Shown piece by piece: positions 1 through 12,753 of a stretch of DNA of 64,000 nucleotides. Both the position numbers and the translations under genes were made by a program. The stretch comes from Strix aluco (lineage: Eukaryota; Chordata; Aves; Strigiformes; Strigidae). Where the stretch lies: positions 11,640,948 through 11,704,947 of the forward strand of contig NC_133948.1 of NCBI RefSeq assembly GCF_031877795.1, in the 5' to 3' direction. How positions within the stretch are numbered: the stretch's first letter is position 1; each line of letters opens with the position of its first letter. The notes beneath the pieces were generated by a model, which was given only the letters and a program-made list of their open reading frames with translations, searched no databases and was not told the DNA's origin.

Positions 1-1003
1 TTGACCCCTCCTGGCTAAAACATGCTGGCAGTGAAAAGCAGATTTCCATATTTTGATCTTGAGCTGCTGGCACGCGTGGAAAACATCATCTTCCAGGCCC
101 ATCTCCCCCTGCTCCATAGGGGATGGGGATGGGGCTGGTGCTGGGCTACACAGCTGCTAACAATTGAGTGACCCTAGTAAAGCGTACTCCCCATCCAATA
201 AACCCCTCACTGGAATGTCACTCCTACCCTGAGAATCAGAGGCACCTCAGGAATGCAGAGATTCTTTTCTTTTCTAAAAAGGAAAAAACAGCTCCTTTAA
301 TCCTCTGCTCTCTGCACATGCTAGGGGAGAGGTTAAAGGGGCCAAAGGAATCTCCTAGAATGCAAACAATTTGTCATCTGGCTCAAACTCAGCAATTTTA
401 ATTCAGCCTCAGGAATATGCTGTATATGTCTTTGTCCTATTCTGCACTCAGAGAATTTTGTTGAGGTTGCTTGGAGGATTCTCAGCAGCAGGTTGACTGC
501 ATCAGCATAGCAGCAAGAGGAATATCAAGGCCAGGATGGTGGTAGAAAAGCAAAGCCAAAGGTGATGACCATAAAACAGAGAAAATCGGCACAAGATAGA
601 GCAAAGCACCACAGAGAGAAGTAAGCATGTGTGGGAGAGTTCAGCAATAATGAGAAACACTTAGCTGTTGGTGTTAAAAAGTATGCTTTTTAACACTGCC
701 GTTCTCCTGTCTTTCTCTAAAGCAAATGGTTCGAGGACACCGCAGACACCCTGGAGATTCGACATTTCTGCAAAACTGTATTTGTAGCAGTAGCATAGCT
801 TGCTGGAGTCTTTAATTAAGGGCAATGAAACAGCCGCTTTTGCTATAGGCCCTTCACTGCCGTGGCAAAGCTAGAAGCCTCTCATCTAACCCAGCCATGG
901 GCTTCCATCCCTTCGGTGTAAGCACAGTCACCAAAGAGAATCGTACCAGCACCTCAGAGATGGAGTGAGAGGTAACAAAACTTGGTGATGGCAGCTGACT
1001 CAC
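1..1003 (-). other. BCR: BCR intron 4 (partial)
   Basis: Sequence from the exon 4 donor to the window edge. No exon with BCR similarity, repeat or RNA gene is visible. The expected next exon (A-S-Q-L-G-V-Y-R-A-F in human) is not present here. Confidence 0.85.
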
Positions 1004-1189
1004 CAACTTTTGGAAGAGGTCCCCTACACGTTGCTGGTGGCTCCACTGCTGCACTCGGGGAAAAAGTCCATCATAGAATTCTTTGTGGATCTCATAGAGC
1101 TCAGGCACTTTGAAGAATATTGTCTCAATCTGCTGACTAGTCAGCACAGGCTGAGAGGTGGTGGCAGCTGCTTTCAAAGGCTTCATAGG
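1004..1189 (-). CDS. BCR: BCR coding exon 4: N-terminal part of the DH domain
   Basis: This 186-bp, phase 0-0 exon encodes 62 residues (603-664), from [12 protein letters not shown] to R-V-G-D-L-F-Q-K-L. It is essentially identical to human BCR and continues the DH domain ([15 protein letters not shown]). The acceptor is CCTCATTTCAG and the donor GTGAGT (998-1,003). The reading frame runs on into the intron for several codons (V-S-Q-L-P-S), but the human junction (Q-K-L then A-S-Q-L-G-V-Y) puts the boundary at the GTGAGT. The remaining DH, PH, C2 and RhoGAP exons are outside the window, so the gene is partial here. Confidence 0.96.
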
Positions 1190-1708
1190 CTGAAATGAGG
1201 AAAGAAGGAAATCGTTATCATGCAAACCAAGTACATTCACCCTTGCCACATTACAACACATTCCCTCCAGAGAGTTGTTTTTCATCCTATTCATAAGTGA
1301 TATTTGCATTGATACAATTCCTGAAAGCTAGACAGTAACAAGTTTTCTCATGGGGATCAGTCACCCCTGGTAGGTGGATTTTCCCAAGATATTAATGGTG
1401 TGATTAAAATCCCTTTGCACTCCATTTCCTTAATGTCTGTCCAACTGTACAGCAATGTGTCTAATAACTAACACAAGATACTGAAACACAGGGCTCCTGG
1501 ATACTACCACACTAATAACTCCCTGGTTGTGCCATATCCAGTCCTTTCTTTAAGCTTCTCTTTCTCTACTGTAGAAGAGGAGTAAGAGCTACCCTTTGCA
1601 CCCTGCAACTTACAACCCATGGTATGTGAAGTTCTGGGAAACTGGATGGAAGTAGCACTGAAAACTCAAGCACCAGTGTTTGAAATGGTTTCTGCCATCA
1701 GTGCTTAC
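1190..1708 (-). other. BCR: BCR intron 3
   Basis: A short 519-bp intron between exons 3 and 4, starting GTAAGC and ending TTTCAG on the sense strand. No internal features were recognised. Confidence 0.95.
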
Positions 1709-1813
1709 CAGCAGCAGAGCCTCCAGGTGGCTCAGGTAGGTTTCCTCACTGGCTAGGATTCCTGACAGGACCCATTTTCTCATCTCCAGGCCCTTCTCCA
1801 AGTCTGGCTCACT
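1709..1813 (-). CDS. BCR: BCR coding exon 3: start of the Dbl-homology (RhoGEF) domain
   Basis: This 105-bp, phase 0-0 exon encodes 35 residues (568-602), [15 protein letters not shown] and then [20 protein letters not shown]. The E-E-T-Y-L-S-H-L-E stretch is the first conserved helix of the Dbl-homology fold, which catalyses GDP/GTP exchange on Rho-family GTPases. It is nearly identical to human; one visible change is Pro in S-E-P-D where human has Leu. The donor is GTAAGC (1,703-1,708). The acceptor reads TGTCTGTAG and sits directly behind an 85-nt pyrimidine block on the sense strand (polypurine on the plus strand, 1,827-1,911). The length is the same as I know for human exon 3. Confidence 0.96.
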
Positions 1814-1826
1814 CTACAGACAAGTT

Positions 1827-1911
1827 AAGGAGAAAAAAAAGAGAAAGAAAAAAGAAAAAATAAAGAAGGAAAAATAAGGAGGGTGGGGGGAGAAAAAAGA
1901 AAAAAAAAAAA
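1827..1911 (+). repeat. Polypurine/polypyrimidine block at exon 3 acceptor
   Basis: 85 nt with only three pyrimidines on the plus strand (T at 1,861, 1,875 and 1,884). On the BCR sense strand this is a C/T block ending 13 nt before the exon 3 splice acceptor, far longer than an ordinary polypyrimidine tract. Confidence 0.9.
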
Positions 1912-4900
1912 CAAGAATGAGGATGGAGAGTAAAAGATATCATTCAGCTGACCACAGCATATTTGTTTTTTTGGTTTACTTTCAGACTACAAAAAACAGC
2001 CAAACAAAACCCCACCTGTTCTCAGTATCCTGTTTCTAGAAACATGCAAATATAAAACATTAAAGACATTTTTATTTACCAGCAACCAATGTCATGTAGA
2101 TTATTTACAGGTGTTAGCTTTAGTCATCCAACCCTGGTGCCTCAATTAGGTGCCCAAACTTCTTCATAAAATTCAACACACAGAACTTAAAAACTCAGAA
2201 TTTATCCTCCTAAACAAAGCTTAGGGACCCCTGGTTACATGCAATTCACTCCCTCCTCCCACAAGAGTTCTCTATGATCTTACTCCAAAGCCATATTTCT
2301 CTGTGCAGACAGGATCACTTCCCCTGCATCTACACAGATGCGCATGAATATACAGCAGTTACAGCCTGACATTACAGTTAAGATGGCTGTTCTTTCTCCC
2401 ACTCTCTACTGTTCCCTAAATTATTTTTCAGTGCCAGCTAGCATGATGTCTATTTTTAGTTAGAGGATGGAATAATCAGCACTGCTTGGAACACACATGC
2501 TGATTTTCTTATTGGGATTCCATGAAGGAGTTCTTAACCAAAATAACTAAAGAAAGAAAGAAAAAATACATTCATGGGCAAATGTACACATCAAGGGAAG
2601 ACTAACATCAAGTGTTAAGAGAAGCAGTAATCCCCTCTGTTGAATTTCAATTATCCTTCCTCTCAAAACTGTTACCTGAAAAATGTTTAATCCGATAAAG
2701 TGAAACTGAGTATTTCCATAAACTCTGAAAAAAATATGGCCAAACAATGAAGGTTATAAATAATGAGAAACACCCCCCTTTTCCAGAATCTTATTTTCAG
2801 TTCTTTTTATTTCTGTCATTCACAGAAATGGCTTCTTAGAATTCTTGCAACCTTTTTATGTTGTTAAATGTCTCTAAGAATAGAGTCAGTAGTTGGATCC
2901 GAAAGGGTAGATACTTCTCAAGGGCTTTGGGTAGGTTGTTTGGGGCTTCATCGCACTCCTCTTAATATCCAGAAGAATCTTCAGCTATTGATTTCAGCAG
3001 CAGGAGGATCAGGAAACATAACAGTATGCTCCACTCTACTGACTGAACATAAAGCCCTATAGCTGACAAAAAAAAGCGCCTTTTAGTTTAGGGTCCTATG
3101 CTTTGAACCCTGCAGATGTATATATGAGGTTCATTATGGAGAGAAGGTATCTTGGCTATAGGTAAGCTTACAGTAACTATCACATTCTGAGTGTGACTAT
3201 GAGCCTACGCACCACACGAAGAAAGAAACGGATCCTCACGCTCCCAGATATTTCTGGATTCAGTCTCATCAATAACCATCCTGATTTTTGAATGCTTTCA
3301 TTAAATTTCACAAGCTATTTTCTAGGCTAAAAGACCTTGCAGCAACTCCTTTATAAAAATTTTGTGAGGTGTCAAATACCACCATCACCTCTTAAATAAA
3401 AGTGGCAGACAGAAGCTGTTCTAAGGAAATGAGTAAAATTTACACGCACGTCAGGTACTGCATGGAAAGAAGAACTTGTCTTTGCATCCCACCCTTCAGT
3501 GAGGTTCAGTAAGAACCACAGTGCCTTTTAAAATCTTGAAAGGGCATCTCAAAGAAGCTAGGGATTTGTAATTCAGCAGTCGTGTTCAGAAGATTTCAGA
3601 AAAACACCAGTGACAAACTACATGGCGAAATGAATGCTGCGACAGATTCTGTGCATCCACAGAGCACCCTGCCTGTTACAGCTCAAACAGAAACGTGCAA
3701 CAATTGTATGACCATTCCTTATGATTTCTCTGTTAGTAGTCCCTGGGTGTCCATCTCATGGATCGTTTTGTAAGGCATGGTACATACACGTAATCAAGAC
3801 AGACAGCCCCAAGATGTTTAACAAAGATCGTCTTCATCCGAAGAGGCTGGGATGTAGCAGCCCTGGTGCAAGAAAACCACAATACCTCTTGGTTTCCAAA
3901 GATTTTTTACAACACTTACAAAAGAAAAATGCAGCATCACAAAGAAGCATTGAGAAAAAACTAACAGTGCTCCAAAGTCCCCACTGCTGAGGATGAGGTA
4001 ACTGGTCAATATTGACACAGCACTATAATTATCCTTAGCAGGTTCTCTTGGAAGAGGTGAGGATTTAAAAACCAGCTGGGTATGTTTGTAACATCTGTAA
4101 AGAGCAGCACACAACAACAAGTTATTTAAATGATTCAAACTTCCCCATCATGACAGTGGCACAACAGTTTTCCTTACAGCACTGAGAACAGTTTTCCTCT
4201 TCACAAATAAAAGCTCTAATTTACAAGCCAGTTCTTGCTGGGCACCGTCAGCTGACAGAGAAAGCATTTTCTGCCCGAATGTTAATTTCCTCTCTTTAAA
4301 AGAGATGTGCTTTCAGAGAGACAAACATCTCCCAGGACACACTAGAGGCCTTCCTTCCGGGCCGTTACCACAAGGTCACTTTGCAAAGTCCACAGTATTG
4401 TCTAATCCTTTTTAATAGGAACATTTTCCAAGCGTGATGCTTGCAAAACTCCAGCCTCGGATGCAGCCAGACAGGGCAGGGCCTGGCTGCTTTAAGCTAC
4501 AGCACAGCAATTGCTGAAGAAACCCCTCAGGGGAGTTTATCCAACAATCATATAGCACATTAAAAGGTTTCAAATGCGGTACCTCAAATTTACATACAGA
4601 TTCCTCATATGTGAAAAGATGATCTCCTGCTGCGTCAGGGATCAATACAACACCACGGTGCTGCTGTCTGCATTGTGCTGCCACTCTCTATTTCCTCCTG
4701 AGAGCCAGTGCCCTGACAAGAGTTTCCTGCTGAGGGAGGCCTTGTCTGACAATGTCATCTGGGGCTGCACTGCGCAGCAGCCCTTGCTGCTAGATGAACA
4801 TCTGGAAAACAGCCCCCGTGCTTCTTCAGCCTCAGGGTGCTTTTTAAGTTACACTTGTTATGAAATGTACTCCAGGACTGGGAAATTCACTGGGAGCTGG

Positions 4901-5815
4901 TGCCAACATCAGGAGGAAGAAGAGCAAGTTTATTATTTGGTATTACAACATTCTGTAAGTGAGGAATTTGGAACAGGCTCACCTGCTCACCCAAAACAAG
5001 AGAGAGCAATTAGCAGGCAGAGATACTGCGAGGCTGTCCTTCCACTCTCCCCTTACAGCATGCCAAGATGTGATGCACCCGGTACCCAAGGGCATTTTCT
5101 GCCTTGCCCATATCTGACAAAAAAGGGAAACAAAGAGCAATGCTGTGACCACAACAGCCTCACTGAGTGCTCTGTTTCTGCACTCCAGGCAGAAGGGCAG
5201 TTAAGAGAGGGAGCATCCTGGGCATAGGTATCAAGCTCCCCACCAGTTCAGGGAGACCTGCCAAGGCTGAGGACTCCTTTCCCCTACCCTGGCAAGAAGG
5301 AAGCAGTCAGAACTCTTTGAGCTGCTTGTGGCAAGGGGAGGAGCTGGTACCACATCTACCAGACCACATTAGCTAGGGCAAAATACACCTATTTATTAAC
5401 CAAAGCGCAGATGGGATGTTCCCTGCAGGATGTGGAGGCAGGCTGTACTGGCAAACTCTAACCACTTGAGCAGGGAGTGCCAGGTGGTCAGCAGTCCATC
5501 CCATGCTTCCTACCCAGCTTAGTCAGTCCATTTTTTACCTGTACAAGTCTGACTAGTATTTCATGTTCTGACTCTGTCCCTACCTCTTTGATGCCAGCAT
5601 CCATTTCTAGCCTTTCTCCACTGCCCTTCCATCTTTTGGCTACCTCTCTACCCACATGTTTCAGAATAAATCTGTCTTACAAGACTATCAGAGGGCAGCA
5701 GCCCGAGCATTCCTGTCTGTCTGCCATGGGAGCTGGGAGGACCCAACACCCAGCCAGTTCTGAACAACCAAGCAAGAAATCAGTGCTTTGCTCCCACTCC
5801 TCATGAACTACATTT

Positions 5816-5837
5816 AAAAAAAAAAAAAAAAAAAAAA
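5816..5837 (+). repeat. Poly(A) run
   Basis: 22 consecutive A in intron 2. No AATAAA lies 10-30 nt upstream and no target-site duplication is obvious, so there is no support for a retrocopy tail. Confidence 0.9.
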
Positions 5838-8800
5838 TCAAAAAACCCCAAAAATGAAGGTGGAAAGCAGTATAAAGGAAGTTTCACAGATATCTCATGC
5901 CTATAAGGTTCTGGTGTTTTCTTCTCAACTGGGTGGTGCTTCTTGCTATTTCAAAGACTTAAAAACTGAAAGATTGAGTCACAGTCATAAGTGCAATCTT
6001 CGACCTGAACCAAGGCCAGTCAGAGTGGTTAGAAGCACTGAAGATATTAGAGAGTGTGCATACACTGGCCCTGAGCCACGGCTGTTTTGAATGTGTTTAC
6101 AGCTTGTCAGCCTAAGTACTTCAGTTTACTAACCAGGTTGGCATTGCATGTTGTATTCAATTACTGCAAGCCTGAGATTCACCAGCTCCAAGGATTAGAC
6201 AGATTCAGCCTCTTCCCAACTCTGTTTAAAGAACTTGGGGCTTTCTGGTTGTTGTTTAAATTAACAGCAATAATTGTTTTCTTGCAAATGTTAGAACGCG
6301 GATTAAGAATCTAGAAACCACAACACGTAAGATTTTGCAAAGTGGTTGCTGCCAGCACAGCTCTGTAAAGAGAATCAGTGATTCAAAGTGGGCGTATAAA
6401 AGGCACTTTAACTCTCAGACCTTCCTTTGGTACAACGTGTTCATATGCTGTGCAATGAATGTGTTCAAAGGAGAAGTTTCCCGTAAGGACAGCAAAGAAT
6501 CTCACAGAGAAGCTGACAGCCTGCGAAAAACATTCATTTCAATTTTTAAAGTGTAAATATCTCTGAAAGCTTCTGCTAAACAGGCTGGAGGTGTCTCATT
6601 GTCTTGGTGATATTAAACAGGGCAAATTCTGTAATCAAGCCAATCATGCTCCATGCATGGAGGGGAAGGAGCAGGGAGAGGAGCCAACATTATTTATAAC
6701 ATCAGTACTGGTGTGCCAGCTCTCCTCAGGGAGGGCTGTACATCCAGGCAGAGCCCTTAAGGAGCAAAGAGTTGGAGAATAAAAAGGAAAAGTTGCATCT
6801 GCTGGGGGTGGTGAGGGGAAAGTGACAGTAAAACCAAACAAACAAACAAAACAGAATACTGAGAGGAAGAAAAGAGAAAGATTTGAAAATGCTAGAGAGG
6901 GAAGGACGTGCTAGCAACAGCAGTACCAAGCAGAGCAGTAATCCCATTTATTGATGTAGCTTCAGAGGTCAACTTTTCTGGACCCCCTTGGGATCAAGCT
7001 AGGAGAAATGTCCATAACCTGCTCTGCCACAGGCCTGTTTTTCACATAGCTGGCAGACAGTGAGAACAAAAGACTCCGGCCTGAGGACTGGCAATGGCTG
7101 CCAATGCTGCGCCAACCACGGACTGCGCAGCAGAAAAGGGAAGAGAAATTCTACCTAGAAATCTCTTAAGCACCAGCCAATTTCCCCTCCAAACAGAACA
7201 GAAAGAGTTAATTACTCAGCTTTAGCACTCCTGCCTCCCTGGGTGTGATATATACAATTGGAGAGATCCATTTTGGCAAAAAACTCTTCTAAACTCTAGA
7301 AAAATGACTTCCCCTCATTTGCTGGGGGGGTGGAACCAGCTTTGCCTTTTCACTGGCTGCACCCACCTCCACAGAGCCCCACACGTCTTTGAACCTGGCT
7401 TTGCTGGTGAGCAGATCTTAAAGGCCTTTCTTATTTCTACTCTTCCCATCACTGTAATCTCTCCCCACTTGAGTAGCAGCAATAGGATCATGATGACTGA
7501 AGCTTCTCATCCTCCCTCAATCTCTGTCGCCTCCCAGCTGCAAGCTACCCACTCCAAAACTCTTGGCATAACTCTTCTCTAGTGAAGGGTGTCAGTCACT
7601 AACTTTCCAGCTGTCCCAACACTTTCTGGTGGCCCTAAGAATACTGTAGCAAGCTCTCCCTTTGTCCTCTAACTCAATCCAGGTATCTTCTCCACTTTTC
7701 ACCCTAGCTGTGTATGGGAAAGACAGACACATTCTCTCTCTTTCTGGGAGTAAATTATCACTACCAATTACACATACTGTCTGACACCTGAAGCTACCAG
7801 CACTGTCTTATTTGGCAAACATTTGGGCTGGCATTTTCCAAGACAGGTTTCCAGAATTTTTTTGAAAGTTCAATCACAACAGTTCAACTGTTACAGAAAG
7901 CAAGGTTCAGGAAAATTAAATCACTTCTCAAGTTAAATAAACAAACAACTTAAGCATTAGTGGAACCTATTTCTCCTTTTTCCTCTTTCCCCCGTAGGCT
8001 TGCTTCAAAGCAACAGTTAAAGTTCGGCAAAAGCATTGGCTTTATGCCAGGACATGCATCAGCAGCTCAGCATGAGATTCTGGAAGAGCCAGAAGAGGGG
8101 GTATGACCTAGCTTGCTCAATGCAAACATTTGTTAAGGATTCCTTACCACAAAAATGACAAGTCAGGGGAGGTTGAGATCCACACTACAAACACCCACGT
8201 TGATTATGTCCTCTCTGGGTCACAGACAAAACGATTACTGGTGCACCTCTTGTCACCCTCCTTGGATAGCAACAGATGTTTGTGCAATGGACACATAGCA
8301 GGTGGAATATGATAAGAGGTGGCTGAAGTGGTACAGTTTGGAGGCAGACCAGCCAGTGTCTTTTAGTCTGCTTATATGATACAGGTGGTAGGGAGGATTG
8401 GAAAACAGATGCTAAATGGCAAGGTGTAGAACACCACAAACCTTCTGTAAGTCCATTGTGGCCCTCACTTCCTGGAACACAGAACATGAGGTGCTGAGAG
8501 CTGGTCACCCTACACACTGAGGGAACAACATGAAGCCACTCAACAAGTAGTCCAGGAGGTATTCCTTCGTTCTCTTTTAGAAAGAGATGCTGCTTTTGCT
8601 ACTCTGCACTTTCTCTGTGGTGGCCGGGTAGACCAGGTGAAATACTGATGCACTATCCAACCAAAAGTTATAGCTGCTATAAGGAGATGGAAGGACTTAG
8701 TCAAACATTTGGCTGAAAAGTACAAAGCCCAGAGCAAGCTCACAAAATAAGTCAAAGCAAAATGCCCTCAATATCCAGATAGCAACAATCCAGCTTCCAA

Positions 8801-11249
8801 GAGAAAGGCTGGTCTTGTGGATAAGGCAGACAAACATCACACCAGAATGCTGCTATGTCTGGGTGATGCTAAGCAAATTAATTAGAATTACATTTAAAAA
8901 AAAAATAATCATTGTTTGTAATGTTTTCCATTTTCTGGGTGCCTGACTGGAGCGTTAACTCTTAGTTGCAAGTGAAATTAAAGGGATTTTACTTTAATGT
9001 GAAGAAAACTGCTTTAGAAATCAGAACCTGGTTTTGCAGAACATTATGCATCTCACATTAACCACATAAAATTAGCAGACGCTTTTCCTATAATCTGTCT
9101 GCCTTGATTACCTGTGGTTGGTGAACACACCATTCTCTTATCTGACAGGAACATTGCAAGGATAATTAAGACCTGTGTAGCATTCCAACTGTGTTTGGAG
9201 CTAATGGTCATGCCAAAAGGAAATGAGTACTTCTGTACTCCAAGCAGAGTTTGCACAGTGTCCTGTAAATAAGGTGTATACATAGCTTTAGATATAAAAT
9301 ATTGAATCCAGTAAATATCATTCACTATATACACTGAACAATGCAGGACTCCATAGAAAAAATAGGACACAACTGCATAACTGAAAGTTATCATACAGAT
9401 TCAAGAAAAGGCAATAGGCCCAAGGAAAGGCTGAATAACCGTAGTCATTTCTTAACTTCTGAATGACTTCACAATCTTAATGTTTTGTCGAAGTGGTGTA
9501 TACAGTGCACGTCTTGTTACATACAGTTAACGGTTGATTTCTAGACTCTGGTCATAAAGGCAATCTAAAGTTTTCAGAAGTAATTGCAGGCACCTAAGAA
9601 AGATGTAAAAAGGCAAGGAGACAACTATAAAAGCAAACACTTGTAAACAAAAAATGTTTTCTGCTAATCAAGCATAGTGAAAAAGAAAATAGAAAAGACA
9701 TACATCCTGGTATTTCTGGTCCAACACATTTTATGTGCTTGGCTCAGCACAATGTGTTTGACACTTAATTTTGTTACTGATGTCTTTTCCACTACAGCTG
9801 AAAACATAACTACAGTAAAAGCCATCTAACAGCTCGCAATGACAGAAAGTTTAACCTGTTTGGGAAATACTACAACCTTCTTGTCATAGACCGTCCTTCA
9901 TGAGTTGCATTGTGGACTAATTACAGACAGGCTCAACTAAAGTGGTTGAGGTTCATGATTAAAAGTCTAATCTGTATCAGGACACCTCTTTCTTTTGGAA
10001 GCCATAAACCATCTTTTTATAGGCAGAGAGAAGAAAGCAGTCATTTATGTTAAAAATAATTTTTAAAAAGGCAGTCTTCTAGCATTATTAAAGTAACTTT
10101 GAAATTAACTGCTGTTAAATGCTTAGGAGGCAATCTTCAAACAAATAAAGAACAAGATTAAATATTAGGTAGTGTTTCTTCCAGGCCTCCAGTCACAGGC
10201 ACTATGACAACTGGTTCTTTGAAGATAACTCTCAGCCATATGTAGTCACATTGCATTTTTCCTTCATCTTGAGAAACATAACCTGGAAATCTCAAGCCAA
10301 TATTAAAACATTCTTGGAGCTTTTGAATTTACTAATGATCATTTCTTCATTCAAAAGGCTCTTACATATCACAAGAATTCTCATCTTGAGAGATGAAAAA
10401 GCATATCAGAATTAACAGTCTAAGGCATGAGCAACTGACTAGATTCCATATATCATACTCAAATAAAATTAAGCAAACATCAACAATATATGTACTTGAT
10501 AATGCTTTAAGAGATCTTGACAATGCATTTTTATAAATGAGAAAGAAGAACAAGAACGCTGTCTCAACTAGGCTTCTTAATCTAACATTCATCATAGAAA
10601 AAATAAGGGAGCATATGACATGAAACTAACCAATAAAGAGTAATAGAAGGATGTATATAATGAATGCTAAGAAGCAACAGCTTGTGAAACTTGTCAGACT
10701 CTTTGATACAACATAAATAAAACTGTCTGATAAAGGTGAAGGTGCCGATTTACATGTAACTAACATCTCTAAAACATCCATCTTCTCCCATGACATCTTA
10801 ATAGGACAGAACAATATAAAGCCAACATATATGTTAAACCACTTAAATGACAGATTTCAAAGTGTCATTTACAATGTGGGAATTCAAGGTTGTTTGGCTA
10901 CACTTTCTTGGAAATACAGTAGGAAGAAAGTGACAGTTGTCTTTGTGCTATTAAGCATTTTTATGAATGGCTTGGGAAAACCAAATTTTGCAGATGACAA
11001 AGATACTCAGGGAAACAGCAACCTGGGACTGAAACGCTCTACAATCTAGGAAGCAAAAGCATAAAGAGAAACAAAGGTTGAAAGTCAAACAGATTAATTC
11101 AAGCTGAAACCAAGACATTTTTGACTGTGAAGACAGCAGAGTCAATAGTTCTTTATCAAGGCAAGCAGCAGACTCTACCAAGACTATTGTAAAAACAAAA
11201 ATAGAAATTTTCCTTAAGTTCCAAGCTATAGCCATGCTACTGAACCTGA

Positions 11250-11345
11250 AGGAAAAATAAAGCTAGATAGCCTGAAGGTCCACAGCAAACCACAGGTCAG
11301 GCTAGGTGGTCCCTTCTGAATTTTTTGTCTACCATAATTGATTAT
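11250..11345 (+). mobile_element. Possible degraded CR1 tail
   Basis: The string CTAGATAGCCTGAAGGTCC resembles the CR1 3' region (CTAGATGACCTGAAGGTCC-like), and a second similar string, GGCTAGGTGGTCCCTTCTGA, follows 30 nt later. The terminal ATTCTATG repeats are not intact. It may be a CR1 tail with an internal duplication, or chance similarity. Confidence 0.3.
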
Positions 11346-11904
11346 ATAGATAGCTATTTAGTGAATAGTCAAATTTGTTATAAGAAGTGGCCATCTTCCA
11401 CCCAAAGTTGCCATACTTCAGAGCTGGCCATTTTAATCCTCGTATTCCATTTTCACAGGGTGAAGGAAACAGATCTTATATTCTAGATGCTTTATCAAAG
11501 CCTCTAACCTACCTGAAAATAACTCTTATTTTCCTTGTGAAAGGCAATGACAACCCACATGCACAAATGTATGAAATGTAGGATGTTTTGTTCCAGAGTC
11601 TCCTTTCCAAAATATCTGGTATTTAAGATAACCCCTCAACATCAATTAATTACCAATTGTCTCCACTAAAATTCACACAGGGTGAAAACTAAGGCTTAAA
11701 TATCATATGCACAATACTTATCTCTGAAGCTTAGAAGCCTTAGTTTAGCTTTAAATATACCATATCAATCAGGCACTGCTATATTATGTCAGGTAATCTG
11801 CCCTACAGTGGTAGTCGTCCTTGACTTTGCTCCCTGTTAAAGCAGTCTACCCCTTGCAAACCTACAAGGCTTTGCTGACTCCGAAAAGGCAGGAAAGAAC
11901 TCAC

Positions 11905-12089
11905 TGATTTTGTAGATTCCAGAGACCCTGAAGATAGCGTGTCTCGGCTGCCCCGACTCTTGGAACTGAGATGGGGTGAGGATGATGGCGAGTCATCAAT
12001 ATAGGGCATCATATCATGATGTCGCCTCTGTTCTTCAGCACGGTCTGCATCGTACGCATAGCTAGGTGGTGTGCCACTGAATGAAGCAT
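11905..12089 (-). CDS. BCR: BCR coding exon 2
   Basis: This 185-bp exon has an acceptor ending TTTTACAG and a GTGAGT donor at 11,899-11,904. It joins exon 1 in phase 1: the last G of exon 1 plus AT makes Asp506. It encodes residues 506-567, starting D-A-S-F-S-G-T-P-P, with the A-D-R-A-E-E-Q-R-R-H block and P-Y-I-D-D-S-P-S-S-S-P-H-L, a serine cluster known to be phosphorylated in human BCR. It ends L-E-S-T-K-S in phase 0. The segment links the exon 1 region to the DH domain. In human leukaemia, minor-type (p190) BCR-ABL fusions break in the preceding intron and so lack this exon. A plausible branch-point CTGAC lies 30 nt upstream of the acceptor (12,119-12,123). Confidence 0.96.
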
Positions 12090-12732
12090 CTGTAAAACAC
12101 AGGAGAAAAATCTGTCTGGTCAGAGCCAAGCTGGACAGGAGACAGGCTGGTCAACCAAGGCACTGCCTGCCTCCCAGCTATTGTGATTGCTTATCAATAA
12201 ACCCAGAGTCAGTGATAGATAAATATAGATCAAATGGAGGTGTAAATTTAATTAAACTCATGTTGTCACCAAACATTCACTTCACTCATTCTAAGTCCTA
12301 AAAGGTAAAGTCCTTTCTAATATCTGACATTGGTGTTCATTTAACTACAGCTTCTTCCCTCAGGTTTTCCTTCAAAAGCATTAGCATCAAAAGAAATCCT
12401 TTTGCAGGCTCCATAAAAGTTATGCAGTCTGGGTTTAGGAATGTGGTGGGTTAGGGTAACAGACCCTGTTTTTTCTGTAGAACAAGAACAGATGATGCCC
12501 CTGCCAGTTTAGCAATCATAGGTAATACATAGCTCAGAGAAGAAACATAACTCTTTCCAGACCTCTCAGGAACAAGAGGACTAGGGAAAAAAAGGTCTTG
12601 CATGTCAAGTGAACCAGTCTACTGCTAAAAATAAAATCGTAAGAGGCTTTCTTCTATCGGCTGCCCCTCTTCCTCAATTTTGAGACTAACTCGTTAAACA
12701 AATGAACAAACTACCACCTTGCTCCCTCCCAT

Positions 12733-12753
12733 CCCCCCCCCGCCCCCCCCCCC
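12733..12753 (+). repeat. Poly(C) tract
   Basis: Nine C, one G, then eleven C. On the BCR sense strand it is a G run interrupted once, near the 3' end of intron 1, with quadruplex potential. It is followed by an A/C-rich stretch. Confidence 0.9.

Larger units (their letters stand above)
1814..11904 (-). other. BCR: BCR intron 2
   Basis: A 10.1-kb intron with GTGAGT and CTGTAG ends. It holds the polypurine block next to exon 3, a 22-base A run near 5,816 and a possible degraded CR1 tail near 11,250. Open frames inside it, including one of 217 codons on the plus strand at 4,574-5,227, resemble no family I recognise and look like chance frames. Confidence 0.93.

Noticed and set aside
741..757. 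GGTTCGA string resembling a tRNA T-loop
   Set aside because: No acceptor, D or anticodon arms can be folded around it.
4574..5227. 217-codon open frame on the plus strand in intron 2
   Set aside because: It has no recognisable domain, the composition is random with many scattered Cys, and no splice or promoter context is visible. It reads as a chance frame.
5816..5837. Poly(A) run as the tail of a processed retrocopy
   Set aside because: No polyadenylation signal at the right distance, no recognisable coding sequence to its left and no target-site duplication.
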